From NCBI GenBank assembly GCA_016930595.1, contig JAFGGJ010000096.1, positions 1 through 51,952 of the forward strand: a stretch of DNA of 51,952 nucleotides, read 5' to 3'. Source of the stretch: Planctomycetota bacterium (GTDB lineage Bacteria > Planctomycetota > SZUA-567 > JAFGGJ01). Shown piece after piece: positions 39,118-47,588 of the stretch (positions are counted from its first letter, which is position 1; each line of letters begins with the position of its first letter). The notes below the pieces were generated by a model. The model saw nothing but the letters and a program-made list of their open reading frames with translations. It was not told the origin of the DNA and did not search any database. The position numbers and the translations under genes are program-made.

Positions 39118-40245
39118 ATGCACCTCACACTCCACCTCACCACCGCATGCAGCATGGCGTGCACGTACTGCTATGCGCCGCCCCGGCCGGGCCACAGGAT
39201 GTCCGAAGCGGTCGGACGGGCCGCCGTGGACTTCGGCGCAAGGCTGAACCCGGTCAACTGCGGCATCATCTTCTTCGGCGGCGAACCGCTTCTCGAAAAG
39301 CCTCTCATCCGGCAACTGGTGGCTTACGCCCGGAGCCTCCAGGAGCGCGGTCTCAGCATCTTCCACTTCAAGGTCACCACCAACGGCCTGGCGCTGGACG
39401 AGGAGTTCCTCGAATTCGCCGCGGAAGAAAACATCGTCATCGCCGTAAGCATCGACGGGGTAAGGGAAGCGCACGACGCGCACCGCGTTCTCGGCGACGG
39501 TTCCCCCACTTTCGACGTCGTGCAGAAAAAACTCCGGATGCTCCTGGACGCCCGCCCCTACTCCAGCGTCTTCATGGTCGTCAACCCCGACACCGTCCGT
39601 TATTTCTCGCAGTCCGTCGAATTCCTCCTGGACCTCGGCTGCCGTTACATGATCGTCTCGCTCAACTACGCGGCCGAATGGACGGAAGACGACCTGCGCC
39701 TGCTGGAAAAGGAATATTCCCGGCTCGGCAGGCAGTACGTCAAGTGGACCGAAGCGGGGCGGAAGTTCTACCTGAGCCCGTTCGAAGTCAAGATATCGTC
39801 GCACATCAAGGGTGAAGATTACCGCCGCGACAGGTGCGAACTCGGCGCCAGGCAGTTTTCCGTGGACACCGCCGGATACGTCTACCCGTGCATCCAGTTC
39901 CCGGCGGCCGGCCCGGAAAGCCGCTTCTGCATCGGCAGCGTCTTCGACGGCGTCGATGAAGATCGCCTGCGATCGCTCCATGACGAAGCCGAAGCCCCCA
40001 AAGACCCCTGCCGCGACTGCGCCATCCGGGACCGCTGCAACCACACCTGTGCCTGTCTCAACTGGCAGACGACCGGCACCATTACCCGGGTCTCGCCCGT
40101 GCTCTGCCGCCACGAACGCATCATAACCCCCATTGCCGACGGGGTTGCCGAAACGCTCTACGGCAAACGCAATGCCCTCTTCATACACAAGCACTACAAC
40201 GACGCCTACCCGCTCCTTTCCCTGCTTCAGGACACCATTGCGTGA
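39118..40245 (+). CDS. radical SAM/SPASM maturase
   Basis: Radical S-adenosylmethionine enzyme of 375 residues with the CxxxCxxC cluster site at Cys11, Cys15 and Cys18 (TTACSMACTYCYAPP), the FFGGEPLLEK SAM-amino-group motif and VKVTTNG-type strand (HFKVTTNGLAL). The C-terminal SPASM domain is complete: C240-x12-G-x4-C258, C298-x2-C301-x5-C307-x3-C311, and a late Cys330, enough for two auxiliary 4Fe-4S clusters. This architecture belongs to peptide/protein maturases such as anaerobic sulfatase-maturating enzymes and RiPP maturases. No sulfatase gene is adjacent, whereas two motif-sharing proteins are directly upstream, so these are the likely substrates. There is no RRE-like domain at the N-terminus. 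Confidence 0.9.
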   Translation: MHLTLHLTTACSMACTYCYAPPRPGHRMSEAVGRAAVDFGARLNPVNCGIIFFGGEPLLEKPLIRQLVAYARSLQERGLSIFHFKVTTNGLALDEEFLEFAAEENIVIAVSIDGVREAHDAHRVLGDGSPTFDVVQKKLRMLLDARPYSSVFMVVNPDTVRYFSQSVEFLLDLGCRYMIVSLNYAAEWTEDDLRLLEKEYSRLGRQYVKWTEAGRKFYLSPFEVKISSHIKGEDYRRDRCELGARQFSVDTAGYVYPCIQFPAAGPESRFCIGSVFDGVDEDRLRSLHDEAEAPKDPCRDCAIRDRCNHTCACLNWQTTGTITRVSPVLCRHERIITPIADGVAETLYGKRNALFIHKHYNDAYPLLSLLQDTIA

Positions 40246-40320
40246 CGATTGCGACTTGATATCGGCCGGGCCGCATGTACGCTGATTTTCATGTGCCGTG
40301 CGCCGGGGGGAGATATCGAC

Positions 40321-41349
40321 ATGGACATGCCGGACGTCAGGTTTTCTCTCTTCGGAATGGGGCCGCGCCGCAAGCTGCTCTACTCCGGCGGCGTACTCAA
40401 GGACGCCTTCTCCGCCGAAGTCCTCGGCCGCTGGGACGTCGCGTCCGACGCCATCGCGCCGGAAGACTACACCGTCGACATCACGACCGCGTCGGAGGAC
40501 AGGGTATCCGTTTTCGAAAACGAAAAAGGCTGTTACCTCTCGGAGAACGGCTCCGTCCGACCGCTTTCGGAATACCCGGTGAACCTGCCCTCCTTCCCGG
40601 GACATCCGTATTCCCGGCTGCTCAGGATTCTCCACCAGGAACTGCTTGTCAACATCGTAGACGCCGGGCCCGTGCCCAACCTGTTCGTCTACCCGAACCC
40701 GTGGTACCGCGACGCCGCGATGGTCGTCATGTGCCTCAGCCTCACCGGCAACATCCGCCTTGTCGAGGGCTGGCTGCGCGGCCTCGACAGTCCCTACGAC
40801 AGGAACAACGCCGGCGTCGCCGAACCGGATAACCTCGGCCAGGTCCTCTACATGCTCTCCATGGTTTCCAACAGCACGCATCCCGTCGTCGACATGGTGC
40901 TCGACGCCGTCCACGGTTGCAGGGAAGGCCGGCATATCGCCGGCAAGACCGACTTCGGCGACCACCCGGTGTACCAGACCAAGTGGCTCAAGTTCGGCCT
41001 GCGCTCCATGGGCTTGCCCGATCCTTACGAGATTCCAGCCGTCCCGGACCCGTACTCCGCCCTCTTCTGGATGAACTTCCGTGAGCACCACGTCCGCACG
41101 GCCCCGTTCTCAGAACGCTCCTGCCGGCTTTACCCGTACCTAGCCTGGGCGGAAGCGCACTTTCACGGGACCGCGCCGGACGCCCTGCCTCTCGGCAGGA
41201 CCTACCCGCTCACGTGGGAAGCCGAATCGAGCGAAGGGCTGTACGACAGGATGGCCGTCGTCGATCCGGAGTACGCTGCCCGCAGGATCAGCCCGCCGCA
41301 TTCCTGGCACGCCGCCGAAGCCTTCCTCTACCTGCTCGAAGCGTCCTGA
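40321..41349 (+). CDS. unassigned protein of the radical SAM cluster, possibly alpha/alpha-barrel
   Basis: Protein of 342 residues, not recognised. Its first ~90 residues look beta-rich (FSLFGMGPRRKLLYSGGVL, EDYTVDITTASEDRVSVFEN). The rest is helical with short motifs: NLFVYPNPWYRDAAMVVMCL, SPYDRNNAGVAEPDNLGQVL, GKTDFGDHPVYQTKWLKFGL and SAL-type FWMNFREHHV. The repeated helix pairs and Asp/Tyr/Trp-rich loops resemble (alpha/alpha)6 barrels of glycan enzymes, so a cyclase or glycosidase-like role is conceivable. I start at the ATG with GGGGGA 9 bases before; a TTG at 40249 would add 24 residues. It lies 75 bases after the radical SAM gene on the same strand and probably belongs to the same system. 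Confidence 0.6.
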   Translation: MDMPDVRFSLFGMGPRRKLLYSGGVLKDAFSAEVLGRWDVASDAIAPEDYTVDITTASEDRVSVFENEKGCYLSENGSVRPLSEYPVNLPSFPGHPYSRLLRILHQELLVNIVDAGPVPNLFVYPNPWYRDAAMVVMCLSLTGNIRLVEGWLRGLDSPYDRNNAGVAEPDNLGQVLYMLSMVSNSTHPVVDMVLDAVHGCREGRHIAGKTDFGDHPVYQTKWLKFGLRSMGLPDPYEIPAVPDPYSALFWMNFREHHVRTAPFSERSCRLYPYLAWAEAHFHGTAPDALPLGRTYPLTWEAESSEGLYDRMAVVDPEYAARRISPPHSWHAAEAFLYLLEAS

Positions 41350-41370
41350 CGCCGGCAGCGCGACGGCTCT

Positions 41371-42348
41371 TCAGCCCCACATCTTGTCCTCGTCGGGGTC
41401 CAGGGCGGCCCGCTGAAATTCCATGCTCGCTTCGTCGAGGCGGGATGCGGTTTGCGCGTCGAGTTTCCAGCCGACTGCCCCTGCGTTCTGCTTTACGTAC
41501 TCGACGTCCCGCGCCCCCACGATGGCAGCGAAGTTCCCCGGCCGGCCCGTTATCCAGTTGATGGCCGTCTGTGCGGGAGTACGCCCTGCCTCCGCCGCCG
41601 CGGATTTCAGCACCTCCACCACCTTGAGCGCCTGCTGGTAGATCGGCGCGCGCCACAGCCGGTTCCCAGACCGCGTGTGTCCCTCAGGCGGCGTGTAGTC
41701 CGCCCCGAACCTCCCCGTCAGCAGCCCCTGCGCCAGCGGCGAATATGCCAGGTGCGCCACCCCGCTGGCGGCGCCGTGCTCGACAGCGCCCGATATGTCG
41801 TAGTACCTCCACAGCAGGCTGTAAGGCACCTGGTTCGACGCGATCCACGATATGTCGTCGAAGAGCTGCAGCTCCTTCATCTTGAAGTTGGAAACCGCCA
41901 TCGCCTTCACCTTGCCGCTTTGCACGAGTTCCCGGGCGGCCTCCGCCAGTTGCCCGGCTTCCGCTTTCCCGAAAGTCTCCGGCGGCCAGTGGATCTGGTA
42001 TATCTCGACGTATTCGAGCCCCAGGCGCTGCAGCGACCCTTCCAGGTGTTCCCGCATGTTCCTCCCGCTGAAATCCTTCCCCCACAGCTTGGTCGCCACC
42101 ACGTAGTCTTCCCGCTCGGCGCCGGAGGCCTTGAGGGCCTCCCCGAGCATCTCTTCCGAAGTCCCGCTCCCGTACACTTCCGCCGTGTCGAACGTGTTGA
42201 TGCCTTCCTCGAGACACGCCGCGACGATCCCGTTCGTCTCCCTGGCGGACGGAGCCTCGCCCCACGTCGCACCCCCGCCGAATTGCCAGCAGCCCATTAT
42301 CACGGCGCTCAGCCGTATCCCGCAGTTCGGCAGATCGATGTATTCCAT
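41371..42348 (-). CDS. aldo/keto reductase
   Basis: NAD(P)H-dependent TIM-barrel oxidoreductase of 325 residues. The catalytic set is present: Asp and Tyr in NTFDTAEVYGSGTSEEML, Lys in VVATKLWG, and His in YQIHWPPE. The cofactor region VAHLAYSPLAQGLLTG and the C-terminal ITGRPGNFAAIVGARDVEYV match the YajO/YghZ-like AKR group. Substrate likely a sugar aldehyde or ketone, not readable from the sequence. It is convergent with the radical SAM cluster (21 bases apart) and has its own promoter. AGGAGGAG precedes the ATG. Confidence 0.92.
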   Translation of the reverse strand: MEYIDLPNCGIRLSAVIMGCWQFGGGATWGEAPSARETNGIVAACLEEGINTFDTAEVYGSGTSEEMLGEALKASGAEREDYVVATKLWGKDFSGRNMREHLEGSLQRLGLEYVEIYQIHWPPETFGKAEAGQLAEAARELVQSGKVKAMAVSNFKMKELQLFDDISWIASNQVPYSLLWRYYDISGAVEHGAASGVAHLAYSPLAQGLLTGRFGADYTPPEGHTRSGNRLWRAPIYQQALKVVEVLKSAAAEAGRTPAQTAINWITGRPGNFAAIVGARDVEYVKQNAGAVGWKLDAQTASRLDEASMEFQRAALDPDEDKMWG

Positions 42349-42368
42349 TTCTCTCCTCCTTACCCTCT

Positions 42369-42396
42369 ATAACAAACCGCCGCCGCGGGATGTCAA
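42369..42396 (-). promoter_or_regulatory. predicted promoter of the aldo/keto reductase
   Basis: On the minus strand TTGACA (42391-42396), 16 bases, TGTTAT (42369-42374), pointing into the gene that starts at 42348. Confidence 0.5.
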
Positions 42397-42440
42397 GCGG
42401 CATCCGTCCGAAAATTCCTCCGTCCGTCCCGTGCGGAACG

Positions 42441-42469
42441 TTGCGGGCGGGCGGGCGCCGTTATATAAT
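42441..42469 (+). promoter_or_regulatory. predicted promoter of tRNA-Cys
   Basis: TTGCGG (42441-42446), 17 bases, perfect TATAAT (42464-42469), 12 bases before the mature tRNA 5' end. Confidence 0.65.
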
Positions 42470-42481
42470 GCCCTTGCCCGA

Positions 42482-42556
42482 GGCGGCGTAGCCAAGTGGT
42501 AAGGCAAGGGTTTGCAAAACCCTCACACACCGGTTCAAATCCGGTCGCCGCCTCCA
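42482..42556 (+). tRNA. tRNA-Cys (anticodon GCA)
   Basis: Complete cloverleaf. Acceptor GGCGGCG pairs with CGCCGCC. D arm TAGCCAAGTGGTAAGGC. Anticodon stem AGGGT/ACCCT encloses loop TTGCAAA with anticodon GCA. T arm CCGGTTCAAATCCGG. Discriminator T, then an encoded CCA (42554-42556). Confidence 0.96.
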
Positions 42557-42572
42557 GTTGCCAAAGGCCGTC

Positions 42573-43499
42573 CTACCCCTCGAGCGCTTCCAGCAGGTTG
42601 TCCACCGCGGCCCCCACAGCGCGGTCTACGCTCTCTTCCGTGTAGCCGCCCGTGTGGGGCGTCGCCACCACGCCGGGGAGCGAAACGAATCCCCAGTCTC
42701 CGGGAGGTTCCTCGGCAAAGGCGTCCACCGTGGCCCCGGCGATACGGCCGCTGTCCAGCCCCGCCGCCACCGCTTTCTCGTCCCACAGGGCCGCACGGGC
42801 CGTGTTCACCAGGTAAACGCCCTGCTTCATCTTCCCGATGGCGGCGGCGTCTATGACGGGCTTTCCGTCCGCCGGAGGGGGACAGTGCAGGCTGATGACG
42901 TCCGACTCTTCCAGCAGTTCGTCCATCGTGCTCCAGCGGAAGCCCGCGCCGGGCCTGTACGCTTCGTCCGGATAAGGATCGTACGCCGCTACCTTCATGT
43001 CGAACGCGAGGGCGAAGCCCGCCACCAGCCGGCCTATCCTTCCGCAGCCCACCAGGCCTATCGTCCTGCCTTCCAGTTCAATGCCTTTGCGGCGCTCCCA
43101 CTTGCCTTGCTTCATCGCCGCGTCTGACGCAGTTATCGAGCGCACCGCAGCCAGAATATGCCCGAACGCAAGCTCGGCGACGCCGCGGGCGTTGGCGCCT
43201 TCGGCGCGCAGGACCCGTATGCCCAGTTCCTTCGCCTTCGCCAGGTCTATGGCGTCCACTCCCGTGCCGTTGCGGCTTATGGCCTTCAGGCCGGCGGCCG
43301 CCTCCAGCACCCGCGCGGATATCTTCTCGACGCCCGCCAGCATCCCGACGCAACCCGGCAGGGTCTTCAACAGTTCGTCCTCGGCGGGCTGGACTCCGGG
43401 CGTCGCGAACACGACTTCGTAGCCGGCGTCGGAAAGCCGCTTGAGCGCCGGGTGGCCGTTTTTCGAAACCGACCGCGGCGTTACGAGTATCTTCTTCAT
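42573..43499 (-). CDS. D-2-hydroxyacid dehydrogenase (phosphoglycerate dehydrogenase-like)
   Basis: NAD-dependent D-isomer-specific 2-hydroxyacid dehydrogenase of 308 residues. The dinucleotide loop is TIGLVGCGRIGRLVAGFALA followed by the acidic YDPYPDE. SLHCPPP and LVNTARAALWDEKAVAAGLD are family blocks, with Glu in VDAFAEEPP and the catalytic His in VVATPHTGG. The length is that of single-domain SerA-like or glycerate/hydroxypyruvate reductases; there is no ACT domain. With an aminotransferase of the serine-glyoxylate type elsewhere in the window it could act on hydroxypyruvate or phosphoglycerate, but the substrate is not fixed. GGGAG is upstream of the ATG. It is convergent with tRNA-Cys. 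Confidence 0.88.
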   Translation of the reverse strand: MKKILVTPRSVSKNGHPALKRLSDAGYEVVFATPGVQPAEDELLKTLPGCVGMLAGVEKISARVLEAAAGLKAISRNGTGVDAIDLAKAKELGIRVLRAEGANARGVAELAFGHILAAVRSITASDAAMKQGKWERRKGIELEGRTIGLVGCGRIGRLVAGFALAFDMKVAAYDPYPDEAYRPGAGFRWSTMDELLEESDVISLHCPPPADGKPVIDAAAIGKMKQGVYLVNTARAALWDEKAVAAGLDSGRIAGATVDAFAEEPPGDWGFVSLPGVVATPHTGGYTEESVDRAVGAAVDNLLEALEG

Positions 43500-43577
43500 C
43501 TCTTTCTCCCTGCGTGCTCCGGCACATCCCCGATGATAGCGCCGCCCCTCCCCCCCCGCAACCCGCCCGCCTCCGGC

Positions 43578-44969
43578 TCAGCCCCGCCCTTTCCCGGGCG
43601 CCATTTTCACTATCTTCGGCTGGAAATGCGCCTGGACTTCCACCAGGTCCGCCTGCGCCTCCATCACATCCTCTATGTCCTTGTACGCCATCGGCGCCTC
43701 GTCCAGGCCCGCTGAAATCAGCGTCACGCCCCTTTCCGCAAGATACGCTTTCAGGTCTTTCCACGAATACGTCGCCAGCGCCTGCTTGCGGCTCATCCGC
43801 CTCCCCGCCCCGTGGGCCGCCGAGTCCAGCGATTCCGCCTCCCCTTTTCCGCGCACGACGAACGCACGCGTGGCCATCGACCCGGGGATTATCCCGATAG
43901 CACCCCTGCCCGCCGGTGTCGCGCCTTTCCTGTGAACCACCACGTCCTCGCCGTAGTGCTTCTCCTTCCACGCGAAGTTATGATGGTTCTCGATATCGAG
44001 CAGGACTCCGGCGCCAAGGGACCGCGCTATCCCGCCGTGTATCAGGCTGTGGTTCGCGGCGGCGTACCTCCCCATCAGTTCCATCGCGAGCCAGTATTCC
44101 TGCCCGGCCTCGCTGTCCAGGTCCAGCCAGGCCAGGTGCGACAGCTCTCGCGGCAGCTCCCGGTGCGCGTCCATGGCGACGCGGCTGTAGTGAGTCGCCG
44201 TTTCGCCGCCCGTCCCCCTGCTGCCGCCGTGGCTCAGCACCGCAAGGTAGCGGCCCGGCGCAACGCCCAGTCCGCCGCGCTCCACCTCCAGTATCCCGTA
44301 CTCCACGAAATGATTGCCGGCGCCGCTGCTGCCGAGCTGCTCCCAGGCCCTGTCCTTCATCCGGCGGGTCACCGGCGACACCGTCCAGTCCCCGTCCATC
44401 ACCGGGTGCTGCTTTCTGTTCCGGAACCCGCCCCCCACTCCGAAACACGTCTCTCTCTCCAGTACGCGTTTCAGCCTTTCGCCGTCGTCTTCCAGGACCC
44501 TCACGGGCATGTCCAGCACCGTCAGTTTCATCCGGCATGCTATGTCCATGCCCACCGCGTACGGGATCACGCTGTCCCTCGTCGCCAGCACCCCGCCTAT
44601 CGGCAGACCGTAGCCGAGGTGCGCGTCCGGCATGAGAGCCCCCCGGACAGACACCGGCAGCCGGCACGCGTTCTCCATCTGCCGCAGGGCTTCCGGCTCG
44701 TGGCCCTCTCCCCAGATCCTGCACGGCGCCGGAGCAGACCGCTCCACAAACGCCGCCCTGGCCTCCCGGCTCTTTTCGATCTCGCGCGCCAGGCGGCCGA
44801 ATACCGCGTCGTCCAGGTATTCGCCCGGCGCCTTCGCCACCTTCTCCAGCAGCCCCCCCAGTTCGTTCTTCCCGGCCCCGGCGCGCAGCGCCGCCTTCAG
44901 CGCATCCACCGCCGCATCCAGCGGACGCCCCCGCGGTACGCCCAGCCTCATCATCTCTTTCTTCTTCAT
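43578..44969 (-). CDS. rtcB: RtcB-family RNA ligase
   Basis: RNA 3'-phosphate ligase of 463 residues that joins 3'-phosphate or cyclic phosphate ends to 5'-OH with GTP and Mn2+. The family blocks are MPDAHLGYGLPIGGVLA, VIPYAVGMDIACRM (metal Asp and Cys), SGAGNHFVEYG, LSHGGSRGTGGE, IHGGIAR, and AHGAGRRMSR, with His386 guanylylated. All key residues are there, so it is probably active in RNA repair or tRNA splicing. It starts at ATG of a Lys-rich MKKKEMMRLG; a second ATG five codons on has a better AAGAAAGAG spacing. No archease or RtcA gene is adjacent. Confidence 0.9.
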   Translation of the reverse strand: MKKKEMMRLGVPRGRPLDAAVDALKAALRAGAGKNELGGLLEKVAKAPGEYLDDAVFGRLAREIEKSREARAAFVERSAPAPCRIWGEGHEPEALRQMENACRLPVSVRGALMPDAHLGYGLPIGGVLATRDSVIPYAVGMDIACRMKLTVLDMPVRVLEDDGERLKRVLERETCFGVGGGFRNRKQHPVMDGDWTVSPVTRRMKDRAWEQLGSSGAGNHFVEYGILEVERGGLGVAPGRYLAVLSHGGSRGTGGETATHYSRVAMDAHRELPRELSHLAWLDLDSEAGQEYWLAMELMGRYAAANHSLIHGGIARSLGAGVLLDIENHHNFAWKEKHYGEDVVVHRKGATPAGRGAIGIIPGSMATRAFVVRGKGEAESLDSAAHGAGRRMSRKQALATYSWKDLKAYLAERGVTLISAGLDEAPMAYKDIEDVMEAQADLVEVQAHFQPKIVKMAPGKGRG

Positions 44970-45002
44970 ACACCGCGCCCCGTTTCCGCCAGGACGCCGT
45001 CC

Positions 45003-45008
45003 ATTATA
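45003..45008 (-). promoter_or_regulatory. predicted -10 element of rtcB
   Basis: TATAAT on the minus strand (ATTATA on plus), 34 bases before the start codon. The -35 region is weak. Confidence 0.4.
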
Positions 45009-45138
45009 CCCTGAAACGAGCGCCGGCCACCCGCTTGCCTGTCACCGCAAAGAACGAGGGCACATCGGCAGGCGCGCCTCCGTGCCCTCGTCCACATCCG
45101 CCACAGTCTGGTGCTGCGGCGGGCTTGCAGTGCTCCGG

Positions 45139-47415
45139 CTAGTGTGCGAACGTCACGTTGACCGTCCTGATGTTCCCCGAAGCGTCTTCCGCCGTCACCG
45201 GCACCGTCGCCGGGTTCCCGGCAAGCGCAGTGGCGGGCGAAGTCCATGCCCCGGCCGTAACGCTTACCGTCGTCCCGCCCACGGTGACCGACGGCACCGG
45301 CCCGCTGTCGTCCGTCACCGTGCCCGAAAGCACCGCCGACGACGCCGTTATCGAAGGCGCCGTCGTGTCCGGCGCGGCGCCGGCGTACGTCACCGTGAGT
45401 TTCGGCCGCAGCGACGCGTCCGCGGCGTAGTCCGACGACCAGTACCGGTTGTCTATCGTGTCATCCCCCCAGATGCAGAACCCGTTGTTCGTCGTCCCGT
45501 CCACCCACGCCTGTACCGCACTCGTCACGGTGAAACTCACCCATCCCGACCCCGGCTGCGGTATCGACCCGAACTCCGTCGACGCCGCCACGGCGTTCCC
45601 TCCCGGCCACGTGTAGCTGTCCCTCGGCTGGTTCCACGTGGACGACATCTCCTCCCAGTAACACCCCAGCGTGCCTATGTGCAGGTTGCCCGCACCGGCC
45701 TTGTTCATCAGGTATATCTGCAGCGTGGCGCTGCTCACGACCGCGCCCGACGCTATCATCGACAGGTCGTATTCGATTATCGCCACACGGTTCGGACTCC
45801 CGCCCGACATCACCGTCCGTATCTCCTCGTGGTCGCCGTACTGGCCGTCCGGGCTGTCCGAGCGCAGCATGTTGTCTTTCACTTCCGTGTAGCCGTCCAG
45901 GCCCTTCTGCAGCACGATGGTCCCGCCCGACGCCGACGCCGTGAAATTGACCCCCGTCTGGTCGCCGCCTGATATCGCCACCCCCGTCGATGCGGGCGTG
46001 AACGTGTAGCCGAGTTTCGTCGGAGTCACCGTGTAGGACCCGTCCGACAGGCCGGGTATCGTATAGTTCCCGGAGGCGTTGGTATACCCGAAGTGCGATC
46101 CGTCCACGGATACCTTGACGGCGGCCAGCGGAGCCCCGCCTTCGGTCACCGTGCCGGATATCGACGCGAGCCCCGACTTGTCCAGCACGAAGTGGTCCAC
46201 GAGGTCCTTCTTTATCGTCCCGTCGCGGGAATACACGTAGTTGTCGTACGTCAGTACGTTCGTGTTCACCACGATCGTCGAATATCCCACCCAGTCCTTG
46301 CCCCCGTCGCCCAGTTCCGGGCCCACCGCGGCGAAGAACGGCCTCTGGTATATCGCCCCGCTCTCCTCGAAATACATCGAACTCAACTCGAAGTATATGG
46401 TGCCGAGCGGATCCGTGTAGTTCGTCGTCTCGCTCGTCTCCGGCCCGCCCCATCCCGATCCGATCGCCGGCACGCACGCCGGTGACGTCTCCGTCGAGAG
46501 CACCGGGAACGTCCTGTGGTACAGGTGCCTGTGGCCCGCAAGATGCAGGTCGGTACCAGTCGCCTCGAACGTGCTCCGCATCGTCACTTTCCAGCCTTCG
46601 TCGCTTATGTTGCCAGCCATTTCGTCGTCGAATTCGCACGACAGGTAGATCGGGTAGTGCGTCGTCGCCACCCGGAAACTCGCCCCGCTCGTCAGGGCGT
46701 TCTGCACCCACGTCTCGTTGCCCGCGTAATCCACGTTGCTCACCATCACCCACCGGATCCCGCCGTAATCGAAGTAGTAGTTCTTCTCCGGCGCCGCCGC
46801 GCAGTTCTCCGGAAGGCTCCACATCCCGGCGTATATCACAAGGCCCGTGTCGTAATTCCATTCGTGGTTGCCGGCCGCCGGCGCCGTTATCGCCGTCGCA
46901 AACAGCTCCCTGTAGGTCTCGAACATGGCGTCGTAGTCCGCCAGCACGTCTCCCAGTTGCACGTTGTCGCCGGCCATCACCACCACGTCCGGGTCGAACG
47001 CCAGCATGTCCGGAAGCATGTGCGCCTGCTGCGTCTGCCAGCCGCCCGGCTGCGCGTGCACGTCGCTCAGGACTATTATCCGCCGCTCCTGCGTCGCAGA
47101 CGACGTCCTGAACGCGTACTCCGGCGTCGTGGTCCCGTCGCATATCACCTGGTACTTGTACGTCGTCCCCGCAGTCAGACCCGTCAGTTTACGGTAGTGC
47201 GTGGTGCCCGCCGCCGTCGTCGCCGTGTTCTCGTTGACGCTGCTTATTCCGTACTTCACCGTCCCGCCCGAAGAACCGGAACACGTCCACATGATCCCCA
47301 CCGACGTCTCCATGTCGTCCGTCGGCTGCAGGTACGGCCCGTGCACTATCCCCGCCGACCCCGGCGCCGCCCAGAAGATCCCCAGTACCGCTGCAAGCCC
47401 GCACAGCCTTCTCAT
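45139..47415 (-). CDS. secreted purple acid phosphatase-like metallophosphoesterase, multidomain
   Basis: Protein of 758 residues with signal peptide (MRRLCGLAAVLGIFWAAPGS). An N-terminal Fn3-like domain precedes the dinuclear metallophosphoesterase core with all its motifs: VLSDVHAQPG, VMAGDNVQ, AAGNHEW, TTHYPIY and AGHRHLYHR. After it come a carboxypeptidase-regulatory-type beta domain (SGTVTEGGAPLAAVKVSVDG, about 400-480), a DNRLRE-type domain (DNMLRSDSPDGQYGD, VSFTVTSAVQAWVDG) and the C-terminal Ig-like module opening LSGTVTDD that is shared with two other secreted proteins. It probably releases phosphate from organic phosphates outside the cell. It lies next to a GntR/LacI-type regulator upstream on the same strand. 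Confidence 0.85.
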   Translation of the reverse strand: MRRLCGLAAVLGIFWAAPGSAGIVHGPYLQPTDDMETSVGIMWTCSGSSGGTVKYGISSVNENTATTAAGTTHYRKLTGLTAGTTYKYQVICDGTTTPEYAFRTSSATQERRIIVLSDVHAQPGGWQTQQAHMLPDMLAFDPDVVVMAGDNVQLGDVLADYDAMFETYRELFATAITAPAAGNHEWNYDTGLVIYAGMWSLPENCAAAPEKNYYFDYGGIRWVMVSNVDYAGNETWVQNALTSGASFRVATTHYPIYLSCEFDDEMAGNISDEGWKVTMRSTFEATGTDLHLAGHRHLYHRTFPVLSTETSPACVPAIGSGWGGPETSETTNYTDPLGTIYFELSSMYFEESGAIYQRPFFAAVGPELGDGGKDWVGYSTIVVNTNVLTYDNYVYSRDGTIKKDLVDHFVLDKSGLASISGTVTEGGAPLAAVKVSVDGSHFGYTNASGNYTIPGLSDGSYTVTPTKLGYTFTPASTGVAISGGDQTGVNFTASASGGTIVLQKGLDGYTEVKDNMLRSDSPDGQYGDHEEIRTVMSGGSPNRVAIIEYDLSMIASGAVVSSATLQIYLMNKAGAGNLHIGTLGCYWEEMSSTWNQPRDSYTWPGGNAVAASTEFGSIPQPGSGWVSFTVTSAVQAWVDGTTNNGFCIWGDDTIDNRYWSSDYAADASLRPKLTVTYAGAAPDTTAPSITASSAVLSGTVTDDSGPVPSVTVGGTTVSVTAGAWTSPATALAGNPATVPVTAEDASGNIRTVNVTFAH

Positions 47416-47519
47416 TCCTCACCTCCATTCGCGCCGGATAACGGCGCTTTCACCCTTCATGGTCGCGTGATTCGCCCTCCCGGGCAACCCCCCGGACCGC
47501 CGTTCCGCGGACTATTTTT

Positions 47520-47533
47520 GCGCACATGTGCGC
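47520..47533. promoter_or_regulatory. 14-bp palindrome, operator candidate upstream of the phosphatase gene
   Basis: GCGCACATGTGCGC is its own reverse complement and lies between the regulator gene and the phosphatase gene. Two GGAATAACC direct repeats (near 47540 and 47580) flank its right side. It fits a LacI-type or GntR-type site for the regulator encoded at 47589-48641. Confidence 0.45.
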
Positions 47534-47588
47534 CGATATGGAATAACCCACTTCCGCAACACCCCGCGAACCCAAAAATGGGAATAAC

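Noticed and set aside
39099..40320. Short Cys-rich RiPP precursor gene near the radical SAM gene
   Set aside because: The gaps of 19 and 75 bases hold no small open frame with a ribosome binding site, so the paralogs upstream remain the likely substrates.
39076..41091. Antisense open frame of 671 codons opposite the radical SAM cluster
   Set aside because: High GC keeps antisense frames open. The product is low-complexity without motifs, while the plus strand has a full SPASM domain.
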